This document shows positions 1-9,926 of a stretch of DNA of 64,000 bases, piece by piece (within the stretch, counting starts at the first letter, position 1; each line of letters starts with the position of its first letter). Location: positions 4,278,001 to 4,342,000 of the forward strand of contig FSRV01000001.1 of NCBI GenBank assembly GCA_900142905.1, written 5' to 3'. Source of the stretch: Burkholderia sp. GAS332 (GTDB lineage Bacteria > Pseudomonadota > Gammaproteobacteria > Burkholderiales > Burkholderiaceae). A program made the translations under genes and the position numbers. The notes under the pieces were generated by a model, which ran no database searches, had not been told where the DNA came from, and saw only the letters and a list, made by a program, of their open reading frames with translations.

Positions 1-1199
1 GTGGCCTCGCCCGCCCCGAGTTGACGCTCCAGAACATCCAGCAGCTGACGTGCGGACCGCTCCCACCGGAAGTGGCGTGCATGCTCCCTGCCACGTGCGC
101 GCAAGGTGTCGCGCAGCGCTGCGTCGCCCATCAACTGGGCCACCTTGTCGGCGATGTCTTCGACGGAGCGCGCGTCGCAATAGACCGCGGCATCGCCGCA
201 TATTTCCGGCAGCGACGCTTCACGCGATACAACGACGGGACAGCCGCACAACATCGCCTCAAGCGGTGGCAGTCCGAAGCCTTCATACAACGAGGGAAAC
301 ACAAAACAGGCCGCATTTTCATACAGCGCACGCAACTCACCATCGGACACGAAGCCGGCGGCGATGATGTTCTTCGAGAGGTCGTAGCCCGCCTTGGCTT
401 TGGGATTGAAGATCCGCAAATCGCATCCGCCAACGACCACAAACTTCCAGTCGTGACGCTCGCTCAGTTGCTCGATAGCGGCAAGCACGCGGGCGAGGTT
501 TTTGCCGACTGAAAGATTGCCGACCGCGAGCACATAAGCGTCATGCTGTAGATCCAGCCGTGACAGAATCGACTGATCTGCTGCGATTCTGTCAAAGTGG
601 TCCACGCCATTCCAGACGACCGAAATACGCGACGCGTCGATACCGAGGCGCGCCATGATTCTTTCTTTCGAGAATTCGGACACCGTCACAATGTGGCTGG
701 CGCTGTGCTTCAAAATCGAAAACGCGAATCGATACCACAACCTGAACTTCCAGGAATAATTCTCCGGCAGATCATAGACGGCCACGTCATGCATCATCAC
801 GACCTGACGACGTGCGAACAGTGGCCCCATATTGCAGAGGCTAAGCAGGGTTCGCCCGCCGGTCGCGAACGGCAGTGCGAATTGCTCCCACAGGGCGCCC
901 TTCAGCCGGCGTCCGACCGTTTTTGCTTTCGGTAAGTCGACCTCCGTGCGTGCGTCAACAGGAAGCAGCAGCGGGAGATCGGTGTCCTCGGGAAACAGTC
1001 GCTGAAACGCCATCGCCAGTTCATAGCCAACGCGCTGCACGCCAGTGATCCGCTGAGACGCAAATTTCCCGTTAATTGCAAAACCCGCGAATGGCGCCTG
1101 CCGTTGGGTACTTCGCATCGCGCCGGCGTCGGTTGGCGCTGCCGCCTGAACAGAGCCCTCTTTCCGCTGAGCGTTGGATCGCTCCGTAACGTCGTCCAT
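1..1199 (-). CDS. GT4 glycosyltransferase, C-terminus cut by window edge
   Basis: Group 1 (GT-B fold) glycosyltransferase, expected to add a sugar from a nucleotide donor to the lipid-linked EPS repeat on the cytoplasmic side. The ATG at 1199 follows GAGAGG at a good distance. About 400 residues are visible before the frame leaves the window. An N-terminal stretch of about 40 polar residues precedes the acceptor domain ([12 protein letters not shown]). Then come VSEFSKERI and VVWNGVD at the interdomain region and [12 protein letters not shown], the E-x7-E donor-site signature, near the end. The gene reads away from the glycosidase at 1617, so the locus continues to the left. Donor and acceptor sugars cannot be told from sequence. 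Confidence 0.9.
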   Translation of the reverse strand, partial: MDDVTERSNAQRKEGSVQAAAPTDAGAMRSTQRQAPFAGFAINGKFASQRITGVQRVGYELAMAFQRLFPEDTDLPLLLPVDARTEVDLPKAKTVGRRLKGALWEQFALPFATGGRTLLSLCNMGPLFARRQVVMMHDVAVYDLPENYSWKFRLWYRFAFSILKHSASHIVTVSEFSKERIMARLGIDASRISVVWNGVDHFDRIAADQSILSRLDLQHDAYVLAVGNLSVGKNLARVLAAIEQLSERHDWKFVVVGGCDLRIFNPKAKAGYDLSKNIIAAGFVSDGELRALYENAACFVFPSLYEGFGLPPLEAMLCGCPVVVSREASLPEICGDAAVYCDARSVEDIADKVAQLMGDAALRDTLRARGREHARHFRWERSARQLLDVLERQLGAGEA

Positions 1200-1616
1200 C
1201 AGATACCTCTCGAGATGATCCTGCGCCAGCAATGCCGTGCGCCCAGGTTTCGCTTACGCCGTGTGATACCCATCGCCGTTCCCGATTTGCCGCACTATTT
1301 CAGTGCACCAAACGGCATCGGCGTCGAAATTGGCCGACCGGCCGATAGCCAGTCCGAGCTTGCATTAAGCGATCTCGCGGGAAACTCGATCAGTACGGTT
1401 TCACACACAAGGTCCGGCGGGGAAAGTAGGTGTGATCCGGCACCGGCGACAGCTTTGAAAGTTCGATTCCGCACTGATGAGTAGAACGGCACATCCTATT
1501 TTGGTCCGGCTTGTTGCCTGGGAAAGGCGACGTCCCGCGTGGCCTCTCAGCGTCGGCGTCTTTGCTTGTCGAGCCGACTGAGTTATTTCCATGAGCGATT
1601 CAACGAGGATGATCCA

Positions 1617-3281
1617 ATGCTGACGATTCATCTCCGCCGAAGCTTGTTCAAACCACGCCAATTCAGGCGCACTACGCTAACTGCATTACTGTTTCTGGCT
1701 TTCTCAAACAGCTCATACGCACAGTCGACGCTGCAACTGCTTAGTCCGCCAGGCTCGCAAGTCATGCTGACAAACGGAAAGAAGATCCTCCGCTTCGATG
1801 TTTCAGCGCCGGACGATCTGCACCAGGCGAAGGTAACGGTCAGCGTTTTCCCCTTTGACAGCGACGGCAAGTTGATGCCGGTCCCGCTCGCCTCGTACGA
1901 GAGAACCATCAGCAACATGCAGGGAGGAAAGGCAATCGAAGTCGGCGTCGCGATACCGCGTTCTGGTTTGTTCCGCGTCGACGCAACCCTGAAATCGCCG
2001 GATGGAGAAACGCTCGACAAGACAGCAAGCACGCTGGCTGTCGTCACGAAACGCAACGAAGTGGGGCCTTCCGACTTCGGTGTCGTCACCCACTTCGCTC
2101 AAGGTGGCGCACCGCCCTCGGTGCTGTTGCCGCTCGTCAAGCAGGCCGGGTTCTCGTGGATCCGGGACGAACTCTATTGGGAGGCAATCGAGAAAAGGCC
2201 AGGCGTCTTCAACTTTCCGGCGCGCTACGACACCTACCTTGCCGCATGTAAGCGTCTCGGGATCTCGCCTTTAGTCGTGCTCGATTATGGTAATGCGACC
2301 GCCTATCCAGCGCTTTTTTCGACGTCGAACTTCCCGCAGTCACCCGAGGCCCGGAAGCGTTTCGTGGGCTACGTTGACGCTGTGGTCGCCCGCTACGGCG
2401 GGACAGTTAAACATTGGGAGGTATGGAATGAGCCGGACTTCAGCAAGATCAGCCCCGCCGCCTATTCTTCCCTGTTGAACGACACGTTCAGCGCCGTCAA
2501 GGGGGTCAGCCCGGATGCGTCGGTCATTTCCTGCGGCGGCGGCGGCGCGGGTGGCGGCCCCGGCGGCGACTGCCTGGTTGCGATGATCAAGGAAGGCAGT
2601 CTGAACGACCAGGACGGCTTTAGCGTCCACCCCTATATGCCACCCAATACACCGGAAAGGGGATATAAGGCGACGGGTGCCCCGATCGATTCCGTGAGCG
2701 TTCCGACGGTATGGCCCTACCTGAAAGAACTTACAGCACTACATGTGAAATCCGACGGCCTACCTCTCCAGGTTTGGGTGACGGAAATGGGCTGGCCCGT
2801 GAATCCCAAAGACCCGGGACAAGATGAGGCAACGCAGGCGGCCAATCTGGTGCGCACTTATTTGCTCTCGCGGCGCTATGGCGCGGTTCGGGTGTTGTTC
2901 TGGTATGACTTTGTCGACGATGGCACCGACATCAACAACATCGAACATAATTTTGGCTTGCTGCACCACGATCTGACACCCAAACCAGCGTTCGTCGCTG
3001 CTTCCGTGTTGAGCAGCACGGTTGGCAAGCGCAACTGGGCAAAGGCGCTAGTCGACACGGACAATGTCAAGGCGTATCAGTACGGGACAGATGATCCAGT
3101 CATCGCCGGCTGGACCACTGACGGCAAGGAAAGTGTGGCATCCCTACGCCTGCCAGCCGGGAAATATATCCAGCGCGACTGGCAAGGTGTCGAAACCCCC
3201 GTGACGATTACCGCGCAAAGCTTCGATTGGCGAGTGGGTCCGCTTCCTCGTTATCTCATTCCGGACCGGCCGTCGAACTGA
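1617..3281 (+). CDS. Secreted GH39/PslG-like glycoside hydrolase
   Basis: Predicted 554-residue exported glycosidase of clan GH-A. The ATG at 1617 is chosen because GAGG lies 8 nt upstream and a signal peptide follows (hydrophobic LTALLFLAFSNSSYAQS). An N-terminal beta-rich domain of about 150 residues precedes a TIM barrel. WEVWNEPDF carries the likely acid/base Glu272, and VWVTEMGWP carries the likely nucleophile Glu390. This layout resembles PslG of Pseudomonas, a periplasmic endoglycosidase in an EPS operon, so the enzyme may trim or release polymer or clear misplaced chains. It lies between a glycosyltransferase and the initiating transferase of the same locus. The substrate is unknown. 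Confidence 0.85.
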   Translation: MLTIHLRRSLFKPRQFRRTTLTALLFLAFSNSSYAQSTLQLLSPPGSQVMLTNGKKILRFDVSAPDDLHQAKVTVSVFPFDSDGKLMPVPLASYERTISNMQGGKAIEVGVAIPRSGLFRVDATLKSPDGETLDKTASTLAVVTKRNEVGPSDFGVVTHFAQGGAPPSVLLPLVKQAGFSWIRDELYWEAIEKRPGVFNFPARYDTYLAACKRLGISPLVVLDYGNATAYPALFSTSNFPQSPEARKRFVGYVDAVVARYGGTVKHWEVWNEPDFSKISPAAYSSLLNDTFSAVKGVSPDASVISCGGGGAGGGPGGDCLVAMIKEGSLNDQDGFSVHPYMPPNTPERGYKATGAPIDSVSVPTVWPYLKELTALHVKSDGLPLQVWVTEMGWPVNPKDPGQDEATQAANLVRTYLLSRRYGAVRVLFWYDFVDDGTDINNIEHNFGLLHHDLTPKPAFVAASVLSSTVGKRNWAKALVDTDNVKAYQYGTDDPVIAGWTTDGKESVASLRLPAGKYIQRDWQGVETPVTITAQSFDWRVGPLPRYLIPDRPSN

Positions 3282-3293
3282 AGAATCAGATGA

Positions 3294-3312
3294 TCATGGC
3301 CCCCGGCCATGA
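3294..3312. terminator. Hairpin between convergent genes
   Basis: TCATGGCC-CCC-GGCCATGA is a perfect 8-bp stem 12 bases past the stop of the glycosidase, in the gap before the convergent WbaP-type gene. It has no T-tract, so a terminator role is only suggested by position. Confidence 0.35.
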
Positions 3313-3413
3313 CCCAGCCGATAGAAGCCGCTCCAGATACGCCGTCCTATCGCGACAACCGCGTGTTGCCGCGCGTAGCAAACGAGTACGCGCCAGCATC
3401 GCCATCGCCGGGA

Positions 3414-4892
3414 TCAGTACGCGCCATCACGCCGGACCACCACGCCAACCGTCTTCAACATAATCATGATGTCGTACCAAAGCGACCAGTTTTTCACATA
3501 CCATGCGTCGAGGAATACGCGCCGCGCGTAATCCGTATCGTTACGGCCGCTTACCTGCCAGAGACCTGTCATACCCGGTTTTGCCAATAAGTAATAGGCA
3601 GCCTCCTCACCGTACCTTGCGATCTCCTTCTCGATGACCGGGCGTGGTCCCACAAGGCTCATGTCCCCGCGCAGCACGTTCCATAACTGCGGCAACTCGT
3701 CGAGGCTGGTTTTACGCAGTAGCGCGCCAATTGATGTGATCCGGACATCGTCCTTCAGTTTGAAATCCTTCTCCCATTCGGCTCTTGCGGCTGGATCGCG
3801 CTCAAGCAATTCCTTCAACACCTTGTCGGCGTTAGGCACCATCGAGCGAAATTTGTAGCAGCTGAACTTCTTTCCGTTCTGCCCGATCCGGGTGTGCCCA
3901 AAGAACGCAGCGCCACCGTCCCTCGCCACTAGAGCCGCAATAACCGCGAAGATAGGCAGCAGCATGATTAACAGAAACCCGCCCACCGCAACGTCGAAGA
4001 TTCGCTTGAGCACTCTGGCCGAAAATCGCGCCAGGTTGTTTTGCACGCGCAACATCATTACTTCATGGCCGAAGAAGTACGAGATGTCGGTGCCGCACAA
4101 CGGCACGCCACGCATCGATGCCATCACAGTAACGTCCCGAATGCCGTACTTCGTGAGTCCACGAACCCACATGTCGCGCAAGGCCCGGTGATCGTGTTCC
4201 AGCGCTATCACGACCTGCACCCCCGGCAACGATCTGAACGTCGCGGGGGTCAAGCCCTGCAGAATGGGGGCATCCGACACAAAGATCGCCTCTTTGTCCG
4301 CGGCTGCCTGGGTGTCGGGCGCGACATAGGCGATCACGTCCACGCCCAGAAACGACTGATTCGACAGCGCGCGCCTCGCTTCCAACGCGCTTTCGCCACA
4401 CCCCACAATCAGTGTCGGCCGCTTCCACAGGTTTGCCCAATCGAGCGCGCGCTTGGTTAGCGACCGGAACGCGGGCACGAGGACTAGGGCGCCGCTCCAC
4501 GTCAATGCCCACCATCCGCGCGAGAACGTCCCCTTGGTCAACGCGGTAAGCGCCAGATGAACGACCGCGAGCACGATCAGCATCCGGAAAATCTCCTGGA
4601 GTTCACGCCACATCGGCCGGCGACACGTGTAGTGCCGCAGTCTCGCCCAGAACCACGCTGTCCCAACACAGGCGAGCGCCATGTAGATCAGCATGGGCTG
4701 ATGGGAGAAGATCGCCCACACACTCCTCGGCGCCTCGGTAGCAAATTTTCCCACGTGATTCGTCACTAACAGGGCTACCGTGAAGCCCACAATATCCGCG
4801 GCTGCCAGGGCGACCTTATTCGTCAGAGCCGGAAATGGATTGACGGCCAGTTCAGGCAGTGACGCATACTCGATTCTGACGGTTGAGTTCAC
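3414..4892 (-). CDS. Undecaprenyl-phosphate galactose/hexose phosphotransferase, WbaP type
   Basis: Integral membrane enzyme that starts the EPS repeat by moving a hexose-1-phosphate from UDP-sugar to undecaprenyl phosphate. The start is a GTG at 4892, preceded by GAGGAAAT. The protein has 492 residues: N-terminal membrane segments, a central soluble Rossmann-like region (TLIVGCGESA), a re-entrant helix near IFDVAVGGFLLIMLLPI, and the C-terminal transferase domain. Family motifs are visible: [39 protein letters not shown] and PGMTGLWQVSGRNDTDYA. The RNDTDY...WYVKNWSLW...RDGAY ending is typical of WbaP rather than WcaJ. The window has a second, WcaJ-type, initiating enzyme at 38050-39435, so two polymers are likely. 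Confidence 0.93.
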   Translation of the reverse strand: MNSTVRIEYASLPELAVNPFPALTNKVALAAADIVGFTVALLVTNHVGKFATEAPRSVWAIFSHQPMLIYMALACVGTAWFWARLRHYTCRRPMWRELQEIFRMLIVLAVVHLALTALTKGTFSRGWWALTWSGALVLVPAFRSLTKRALDWANLWKRPTLIVGCGESALEARRALSNQSFLGVDVIAYVAPDTQAAADKEAIFVSDAPILQGLTPATFRSLPGVQVVIALEHDHRALRDMWVRGLTKYGIRDVTVMASMRGVPLCGTDISYFFGHEVMMLRVQNNLARFSARVLKRIFDVAVGGFLLIMLLPIFAVIAALVARDGGAAFFGHTRIGQNGKKFSCYKFRSMVPNADKVLKELLERDPAARAEWEKDFKLKDDVRITSIGALLRKTSLDELPQLWNVLRGDMSLVGPRPVIEKEIARYGEEAAYYLLAKPGMTGLWQVSGRNDTDYARRVFLDAWYVKNWSLWYDIMIMLKTVGVVVRRDGAY

Positions 4893-4937
4893 TTGGCATT
4901 TCCTCGTATTGTGCAGCCGGCCGACTTTCCAAACCGA

Positions 4938-6158
4938 TTAGGATCGAAGCGAAGACACGCCAAGCTCCGCTGCTTCGTCTTCGATCGTGATGGCACGAAC
5001 GGGCGGTCGAATTGCCGCACGGAACTTGCGCCAGACCCGCAAATTCTGGTGTGATTCCATCGCTTTCAGGACCACTGCAAGGAACCCCCGACGAAACGCC
5101 GCCTCGGAAAACCGCTCCGCATTGGCGCGACAACTCTCGGGCAAAAATTTATGGGCGCCTGCTTCGAATCTGCGGACCGCAGCCTGCACAGATTCAACGG
5201 TCTGCTCCTCGAAGAACACGCCTGTCGGCTGCGGATGGGTATCGTCGATCACCGTTTCACATGCCCCGCCCTTGCCGAACGCAATCACCGGTGTGCCGCA
5301 CGCCTGCGCCTCCACAATCGAAATGCCGAAGTCTTCCTCTGCGGCGAATACAAATGCCCGTGCACGTTGCAGATAGTCCTTGAGGACAGCGAAGGGCTGA
5401 TGCCCCATGACAATGACGTTGGGTCCCGCTTTGGCACGGATCTTTGCCATATCCGGTCCGTCCCCGATCACGACCAGCGAACGCTCAGGCATGCCCGAAA
5501 AGGCTTCCACGACCAGGTCCACTTTTTTGTACGGCACCATTCTCGAGACCGTGACGTAGAACGACTCTTTATGCGTGCTCAAGCCAAACGCCTCGGTGTC
5601 TACCGGGGGGTACACGACGGTCGAATCGCGGCGGTAGACACGATTGACACGGCGCGCGATGAAGTCGGAATTGGCGATGAACGTATCGACGCCATTTGCC
5701 GTACGCACGTCCCACGTGCGCAGATAATGCAGCGCGACGCGGGCGAACAGCGAACGAAAACCCTTCAACAGATTCGATTCCGTCAGGTACTGATGCTGCA
5801 GATCCCACGCATAGCGGATGGGTGAATGGATGTAACTGATATGAAGCTGATCGGGTCCTACCAGCACGCCCTTCGCAACGGCATGCGAACTTGAAATAAT
5901 CAGATCGTAAGCAGACAGGTCAAACTGCTCGACGGCTAGCGGAAAGAGCGGCAGATAGTTACGGTACTTCCGTTTGGCGAACGGCAGCTTCTGCACAAAC
6001 GAAGTCTTCGCCCTTTTCCCCTTCAAAAAAGTACGATCCTCCATAAAGTCGATCAAGCTAAAGACATCCGCTTCGGGGAAGCATTCAATCATTTGTTCAA
6101 CCACTCGTTCGGACCCGCCAAATGTCACTAACCATTCGTGAACAATTGCAACCCTCAT
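4938..6158 (-). CDS. GT4 glycosyltransferase (WbaZ-like)
   Basis: Group 1 glycosyltransferase of 406 residues. The frame is open to 6407, but the ATG at 6158 is preferred: it follows GGAGG and begins with MRVAIVHEWLVTFGGSERV, the usual N-terminus of WbaZ/mannosyltransferase-like enzymes. Other motifs are VSRMVPYKKVDLVVEAF at the start of the donor domain, VVIGDGPDM, and EEDFGISIVEAQACGTPV with the E-x7-E donor signature. It lies 45 bp upstream of the WbaP-type gene on the same strand and probably shares its transcript, adding a later sugar of the same repeat. Mannose is a reasonable donor given the guanylyltransferase of this locus, but this is not shown. Confidence 0.9.
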   Translation of the reverse strand: MRVAIVHEWLVTFGGSERVVEQMIECFPEADVFSLIDFMEDRTFLKGKRAKTSFVQKLPFAKRKYRNYLPLFPLAVEQFDLSAYDLIISSSHAVAKGVLVGPDQLHISYIHSPIRYAWDLQHQYLTESNLLKGFRSLFARVALHYLRTWDVRTANGVDTFIANSDFIARRVNRVYRRDSTVVYPPVDTEAFGLSTHKESFYVTVSRMVPYKKVDLVVEAFSGMPERSLVVIGDGPDMAKIRAKAGPNVIVMGHQPFAVLKDYLQRARAFVFAAEEDFGISIVEAQACGTPVIAFGKGGACETVIDDTHPQPTGVFFEEQTVESVQAAVRRFEAGAHKFLPESCRANAERFSEAAFRRGFLAVVLKAMESHQNLRVWRKFRAAIRPPVRAITIEDEAAELGVSSLRS

Positions 6159-6342
6159 CGCGATACCTCCATGATTGAACGGCTCAGCAACCGTGGCGCG
6201 GTCATGCCGCAGTGCGCCATTACTGCCGATCCTAGGCGGCACCCCGATACCCTTCGGTTCGAATTCGCACAGAAGGTCTTCCGGCTGAAGCAAGAATTTG
6301 AGACTTCGTCGACGATCGCGTCGAAGAGAACAGGCAGCGCCT

Positions 6343-7878
6343 TCAGTTGAAGACGAGACGCCCGGCGAGATTGCGCGCTTTACGTTGCGAGATCGGCGAG
6401 GTGGCAACGGCGGCCACCATCATTGACAGCCACATGAGGAGGAGGAAAACAAAAATCTGGACTCTCGATCCCTGGCGCAGGTTTGTGTAATGAAATACGA
6501 AGCCGACTAATCCCGTCGCCGCGACGCGCGCCGCCATCCCCCTGTACCACTTCACGTTGATGCCAGGCAGGAATTTACGGTGCACGATACTGACCCAGAC
6601 AAGCACCCGGAACAGACTCAACGCAAGCCACGCATACGCTACGCCGACCGCACCATCGTTGAACGAACCGAAAAAAACGGCCGGTACGAGGATGACCAGG
6701 AAAGCAACGTTCCCCCTGATTTGCAGCGTGAGATTTCCTTGCGCGTATTGCACGAGGAAAACCAGCTCCGCAATAGCGGTACATGCGTTACCGACTGCAT
6801 AGCACTGCAGGATGCGCCAGGCTTCCGGCGTTGAGGGCGCAGTCGTCGACCACAGCCTGAGAACGAGATCAGGCGCTATCGCGAAGATCATGGCAACCGG
6901 AATGACCACGATCATCGTGATCTCGCTCGCGAGAAGATAGCTCGATAAGATGTTCCGGCTGCCGCCCACGCCGTCGGCGGCAAAGCGCGGAGTGAAGGCC
7001 TGCTGAATAGGATTGGCCAGCAGCAAGATACCGCTGGCGAGCAGCGTTGCCATGCTGAATACGCCGAATGCATGCAGCGGCAGAACCTTCGACAGAATGA
7101 TCTTGTCGATCTGCGTCGTGGTCGCCCACACGAGCGCGGAGAACGCGATGGAGAGCGACAATCTCGCGCGCGCCGTCAACGTAGCGCGCGAAAAGGTTCG
7201 CGTCAGCAGCGGTGCTTTAATCGCGCGGCCAAGCAGGAATCGCATGGTCAAGCTTTCGCCGACAAGCGCGCCCAGTTGCCACAGGAAAAAAACGTCGACT
7301 CGCGGCCATCGCGCGATGACGGGGACAACGAGCACTGCGCGAATGACGGCAAAGCCCACGATCACGACATTGAGCGTGGTTTGCCTGTCGATGCCCACCA
7401 TGCCCCCTCGATAGGCCGAAGAAAGCCAACGCGATGAAGCGGTTAAAACCATCAGCACAAACGCGATTTCGATTTCGCGCGTAGGCAATCCGGCAGCGTG
7501 CAACCAGTCTTTCGCGAAGAACGGCGCCGTCAACATCGCCAGCACGACGAGCGCCATGCACATGGCCGCCACGAATTTCTCGAGTGACTGCAGGAGGACG
7601 CCCGCCTCCTTTCTCGATGCTTTATCCTGCGCGCGCGCAAGTTCACGACACAACGTGGGCGAAAGCCCAAGATCCAATATCTGCACCCACGCTTGCAGCA
7701 CGGCATTGAGCGCGATCAGACCATACGCCTCGACGCCAAGACATCGCACGTACGCCGGCACCATGACGATGCCGAGCGTAACGGTAGCAATCTGGCCAGC
7801 ATAGTTGGCAAGCAGGCTGCGTTTGAGCATCGTCGTAAGAGGCTGAAGTAGCACATCGCCAGTGACTGTAGTCGCCAC
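6343..7878 (-). CDS. Wzx-type polysaccharide flippase (locus A)
   Basis: Polytopic inner-membrane protein of the MATE/MOP exporter superfamily, about 12-14 hydrophobic segments, expected to flip the lipid-linked EPS repeat to the periplasmic face. The N-terminus (LLANYAGQIATVTLGIVMVPAYVRCLG) and the repeated pattern of paired helices fit the RfbX/Wzx family, and the length of 511 residues is slightly long. The start is uncertain: the frame opens at a GTG at 7878, while an ATG at 7830 gives MLKRSLLANYAG, a more usual beginning. Neither has a strong ribosome binding site. The gene points towards the glycosyltransferase at 4938-6158 and is likely co-transcribed with it. Confidence 0.88.
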   Translation of the reverse strand: MATTVTGDVLLQPLTTMLKRSLLANYAGQIATVTLGIVMVPAYVRCLGVEAYGLIALNAVLQAWVQILDLGLSPTLCRELARAQDKASRKEAGVLLQSLEKFVAAMCMALVVLAMLTAPFFAKDWLHAAGLPTREIEIAFVLMVLTASSRWLSSAYRGGMVGIDRQTTLNVVIVGFAVIRAVLVVPVIARWPRVDVFFLWQLGALVGESLTMRFLLGRAIKAPLLTRTFSRATLTARARLSLSIAFSALVWATTTQIDKIILSKVLPLHAFGVFSMATLLASGILLLANPIQQAFTPRFAADGVGGSRNILSSYLLASEITMIVVIPVAMIFAIAPDLVLRLWSTTAPSTPEAWRILQCYAVGNACTAIAELVFLVQYAQGNLTLQIRGNVAFLVILVPAVFFGSFNDGAVGVAYAWLALSLFRVLVWVSIVHRKFLPGINVKWYRGMAARVAATGLVGFVFHYTNLRQGSRVQIFVFLLLMWLSMMVAAVATSPISQRKARNLAGRLVFN

Positions 7879-8058
7879 ACATCATGAGAAATGTGCGAAT
7901 GCGAACACAGTTCCCGCCAGCTGTTCCGTTTCAGCATCATTGACAAAGTGGTTCGCACGCCGAATCGCAGCGCGCTGCCGGCCGCCCGTCGATGAGGTGT
8001 ATTCGCCGAACAGAGGCGTACATCGGCAGTTCTTTGAAAAATAGCCGGTCTGCGCCGT

Positions 8059-8370
8059 ATGTCAGACTATGACTGTCAACCCATTATCCCGCGCACTACC
8101 GCGCGACTTTTCGTGGACGCCATGCACCTTTTGATCATCCTTGCCGTACTCGAAATGATTGCGGTAATTTTTGCCGTGTCGTTATGCGTGGCGGCACGGC
8201 GCACCGATGAACGGACAGAACGCTCACTATCGCCGGACGAAGTCGAAGCAAGGCGGCAAGTTGGCGGCGCAAGCCGGCACCCACACCTGGCCCCATTTCG
8301 TATGCGCACGACGTGGCGCTGGCTAACGTCCGTCCTGCGAACGGGCAATCATGACAAACGCGGCAACTGA
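8059..8370 (+). CDS. Possible small single-pass membrane protein
   Basis: An open frame of 103 codons in an otherwise empty gap. It encodes one convincing hydrophobic helix (HLLIILAVLEMIAVIFAVSL) followed by an Arg-rich tail. No good ribosome binding site precedes the ATG at 8059 or the alternative ATG at 8122, and the family is not recognised. It could be a chance frame. Confidence 0.3.
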   Translation: MSDYDCQPIIPRTTARLFVDAMHLLIILAVLEMIAVIFAVSLCVAARRTDERTERSLSPDEVEARRQVGGASRHPHLAPFRMRTTWRWLTSVLRTGNHDKRGN

Positions 8371-8382
8371 GATCGGCCCACC

Positions 8383-9192
8383 TCAACGTCCGCTACAGGC
8401 CACCTGGAATTCACGCTCCCTGTCTCTGCGGTACATGGGCTGCGCCGACACAACCGGTGTGCCGCTCTCCTTCTCTGCGACACTGGCGAGCAGCAGCCGG
8501 CGGAATTCCCGCTTGACGATTCCATAGCACTCGCAGGCATGCCCTTCCAGACCTGCGCGATCGAGCACCGTAATATGACCTCGACGCATGCTGATCAGTC
8601 CGGCATCCTGGAGCTTGCCCGCCGCGTCTGTCACACCCTCGCGACGGACGCCGAGCATGGTCGCGATCAACTGTTGAGTGACCACGAGTTCGTCCGACTT
8701 CAGTCGATCATGGGTAAGCAGGAGCCAGGTGCAGACCTGTTTGACGATGTGATGGTGCCGGTTGCACAGCGCATTCTGGGCGATCTGGGTGAGCAACGCC
8801 TGGATGTAAAGCAGCATCAGCTTGTGGACGGGCCCATGCTGCTCGAACTCGCGCTTGAATACCTGGGCGTTCATGGCGTACGCGTAGCCGCCACTGCGCA
8901 CTTCCATGCGGTTGGGCATGGTCGCTCCGCCCATCAACACCGGCACGCCAATGACGCCTTCGTTACCGACAGCCGCCACCTCCGCCGTTGCGCCATCCGC
9001 CATCAGAAAGACCATCGACACAATGGCGGTAGTTGGGAAGTACACGTGTTTGACGGTTTCGCCTGAGTCCGAAAGTAATTCGCCAGCGCGTAGTCGCTGA
9101 AGCTTGAGATGAGGCGCCATCAATGCCATCTCAGGCTCTGGTACGACAGCAAGCAGGTGGTTCGCAAATTGATCGTTCGTAAAGTCGAGCAT
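8383..9192 (-). CDS. CRP/FNR-family regulator (BerA-like)
   Basis: Transcription factor of 269 residues. The ATG at 9192 (MLDFTNDQFANHLL) is preferred over the longer open frame to 9261. A cyclic-nucleotide-binding beta-barrel fills roughly residues 20-140 and a winged helix-turn-helix (TQQLIATMLGVRREGVTDAAGKL, RGHITVLD) lies near 170-235. The phosphate-binding GELAL...RSA motif of cAMP-binding CRP is absent. Known biology: the CRP/FNR protein Bcam1349 (BerA) of B. cenocepacia binds cyclic di-GMP and activates EPS genes. This protein sits in an EPS locus with a sigma54 activator nearby, as in that system, so the same role is inferred. Orthology and ligand are not proven. Confidence 0.87.
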   Translation of the reverse strand: MLDFTNDQFANHLLAVVPEPEMALMAPHLKLQRLRAGELLSDSGETVKHVYFPTTAIVSMVFLMADGATAEVAAVGNEGVIGVPVLMGGATMPNRMEVRSGGYAYAMNAQVFKREFEQHGPVHKLMLLYIQALLTQIAQNALCNRHHHIVKQVCTWLLLTHDRLKSDELVVTQQLIATMLGVRREGVTDAAGKLQDAGLISMRRGHITVLDRAGLEGHACECYGIVKREFRRLLLASVAEKESGTPVVSAQPMYRRDREREFQVACSGR

Positions 9193-9926
9193 AGTCGTTT
9201 CCGGCTGATCCTCGCACGCCAGAAGGCATGCAAAATGTGAGGGCAACGGTGTACCGCCCAAAAATTACTGCACTGCGATAGTCCTACTGAAGCACCTGGT
9301 CGAAATGCCCGAAGACATTGCTCCATCGGCATACCCTCTTTAGCCAGAGGCGTGCCATGCGTTTTAAATGCCTGTTTTTAATGATATTTATTATGAGAGG
9401 TCGAGTTCGAACCCGATTCCGTCCGCGAACCGTCTCATATCTGAACGACTTTACGCGCTCAACGATTTTCTTTGATGCGGCGCGGCAATTGCTGCGACGC
9501 GGTGCGGATCAGGGTAAACGCCCGCCCTGCGGGCTCCGGCGGAAAGGAACCAGGCCCCACACGCCCCCGCGCGTGCACGCGAAGTCGTCGAGCCGGACAC
9601 CCATTTTCGAACGAAAAGTGTCTCAGTTATGAAGCATTCCTTCTGAACCAGCCTGTGCCCCCAAACCTCATGGCTCACGAATTAGTTCGCTATCCTTTAT
9701 TTTTATTTATGGTCATACGAATCATCACTTTAAACGACACGCGGATTAGCACGGGTAGCCGTGCTTCGCCTATTACGCCCCTACCTCGCAAACCGTTAAG
9801 TTCGAATCCGCACAGAGCGGCCTCCGTCATCAACATAGGGTGTGGTCGTTACCACTTTGTTATCTGATTCAGGGGAAAAGCACGTCGCCACGACGAAAGC
9901 TTGCCCATCTGAAACGGAGCCACCAG
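9193..9926. promoter_or_regulatory. Divergent regulatory region, no gene
   Basis: About 730 bp between the divergently read CRP/FNR gene and the guanylyltransferase gene. It contains AT-rich patches (near 9360-9395 and 9695-9715), a GCCCGC-CCT-GCGGGC hairpin near 9520, and the 18-bp inverted repeat listed separately. A 104-codon frame at 9318-9632 has no start signal or family resemblance and is not called. No convincing sigma54 -24/-12 element was found by eye. Confidence 0.5.
9748..9765. promoter_or_regulatory. Inverted repeat, candidate operator
   Basis: AGCACGG-GTAG-CCGTGCT is a perfect 7-bp inverted repeat with a 4-base spacer. It lies about 160 bp upstream of the guanylyltransferase start, in the region where CRP/FNR or VpsR-like regulators would bind. 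It could also be a transcribed stem-loop. Confidence 0.4.

Noticed and set aside
9318..9632. 104-codon plus-strand frame
   Set aside because: No ribosome binding site, no family, Arg-rich second half, lies in a regulatory gap.
9193..9926. Sigma54 -24/-12 promoter for the guanylyltransferase
   Set aside because: Candidates such as TGGCTC and TGGTCG fail the GG-N10-GC spacing. A matrix scan would be needed to exclude weak sites.
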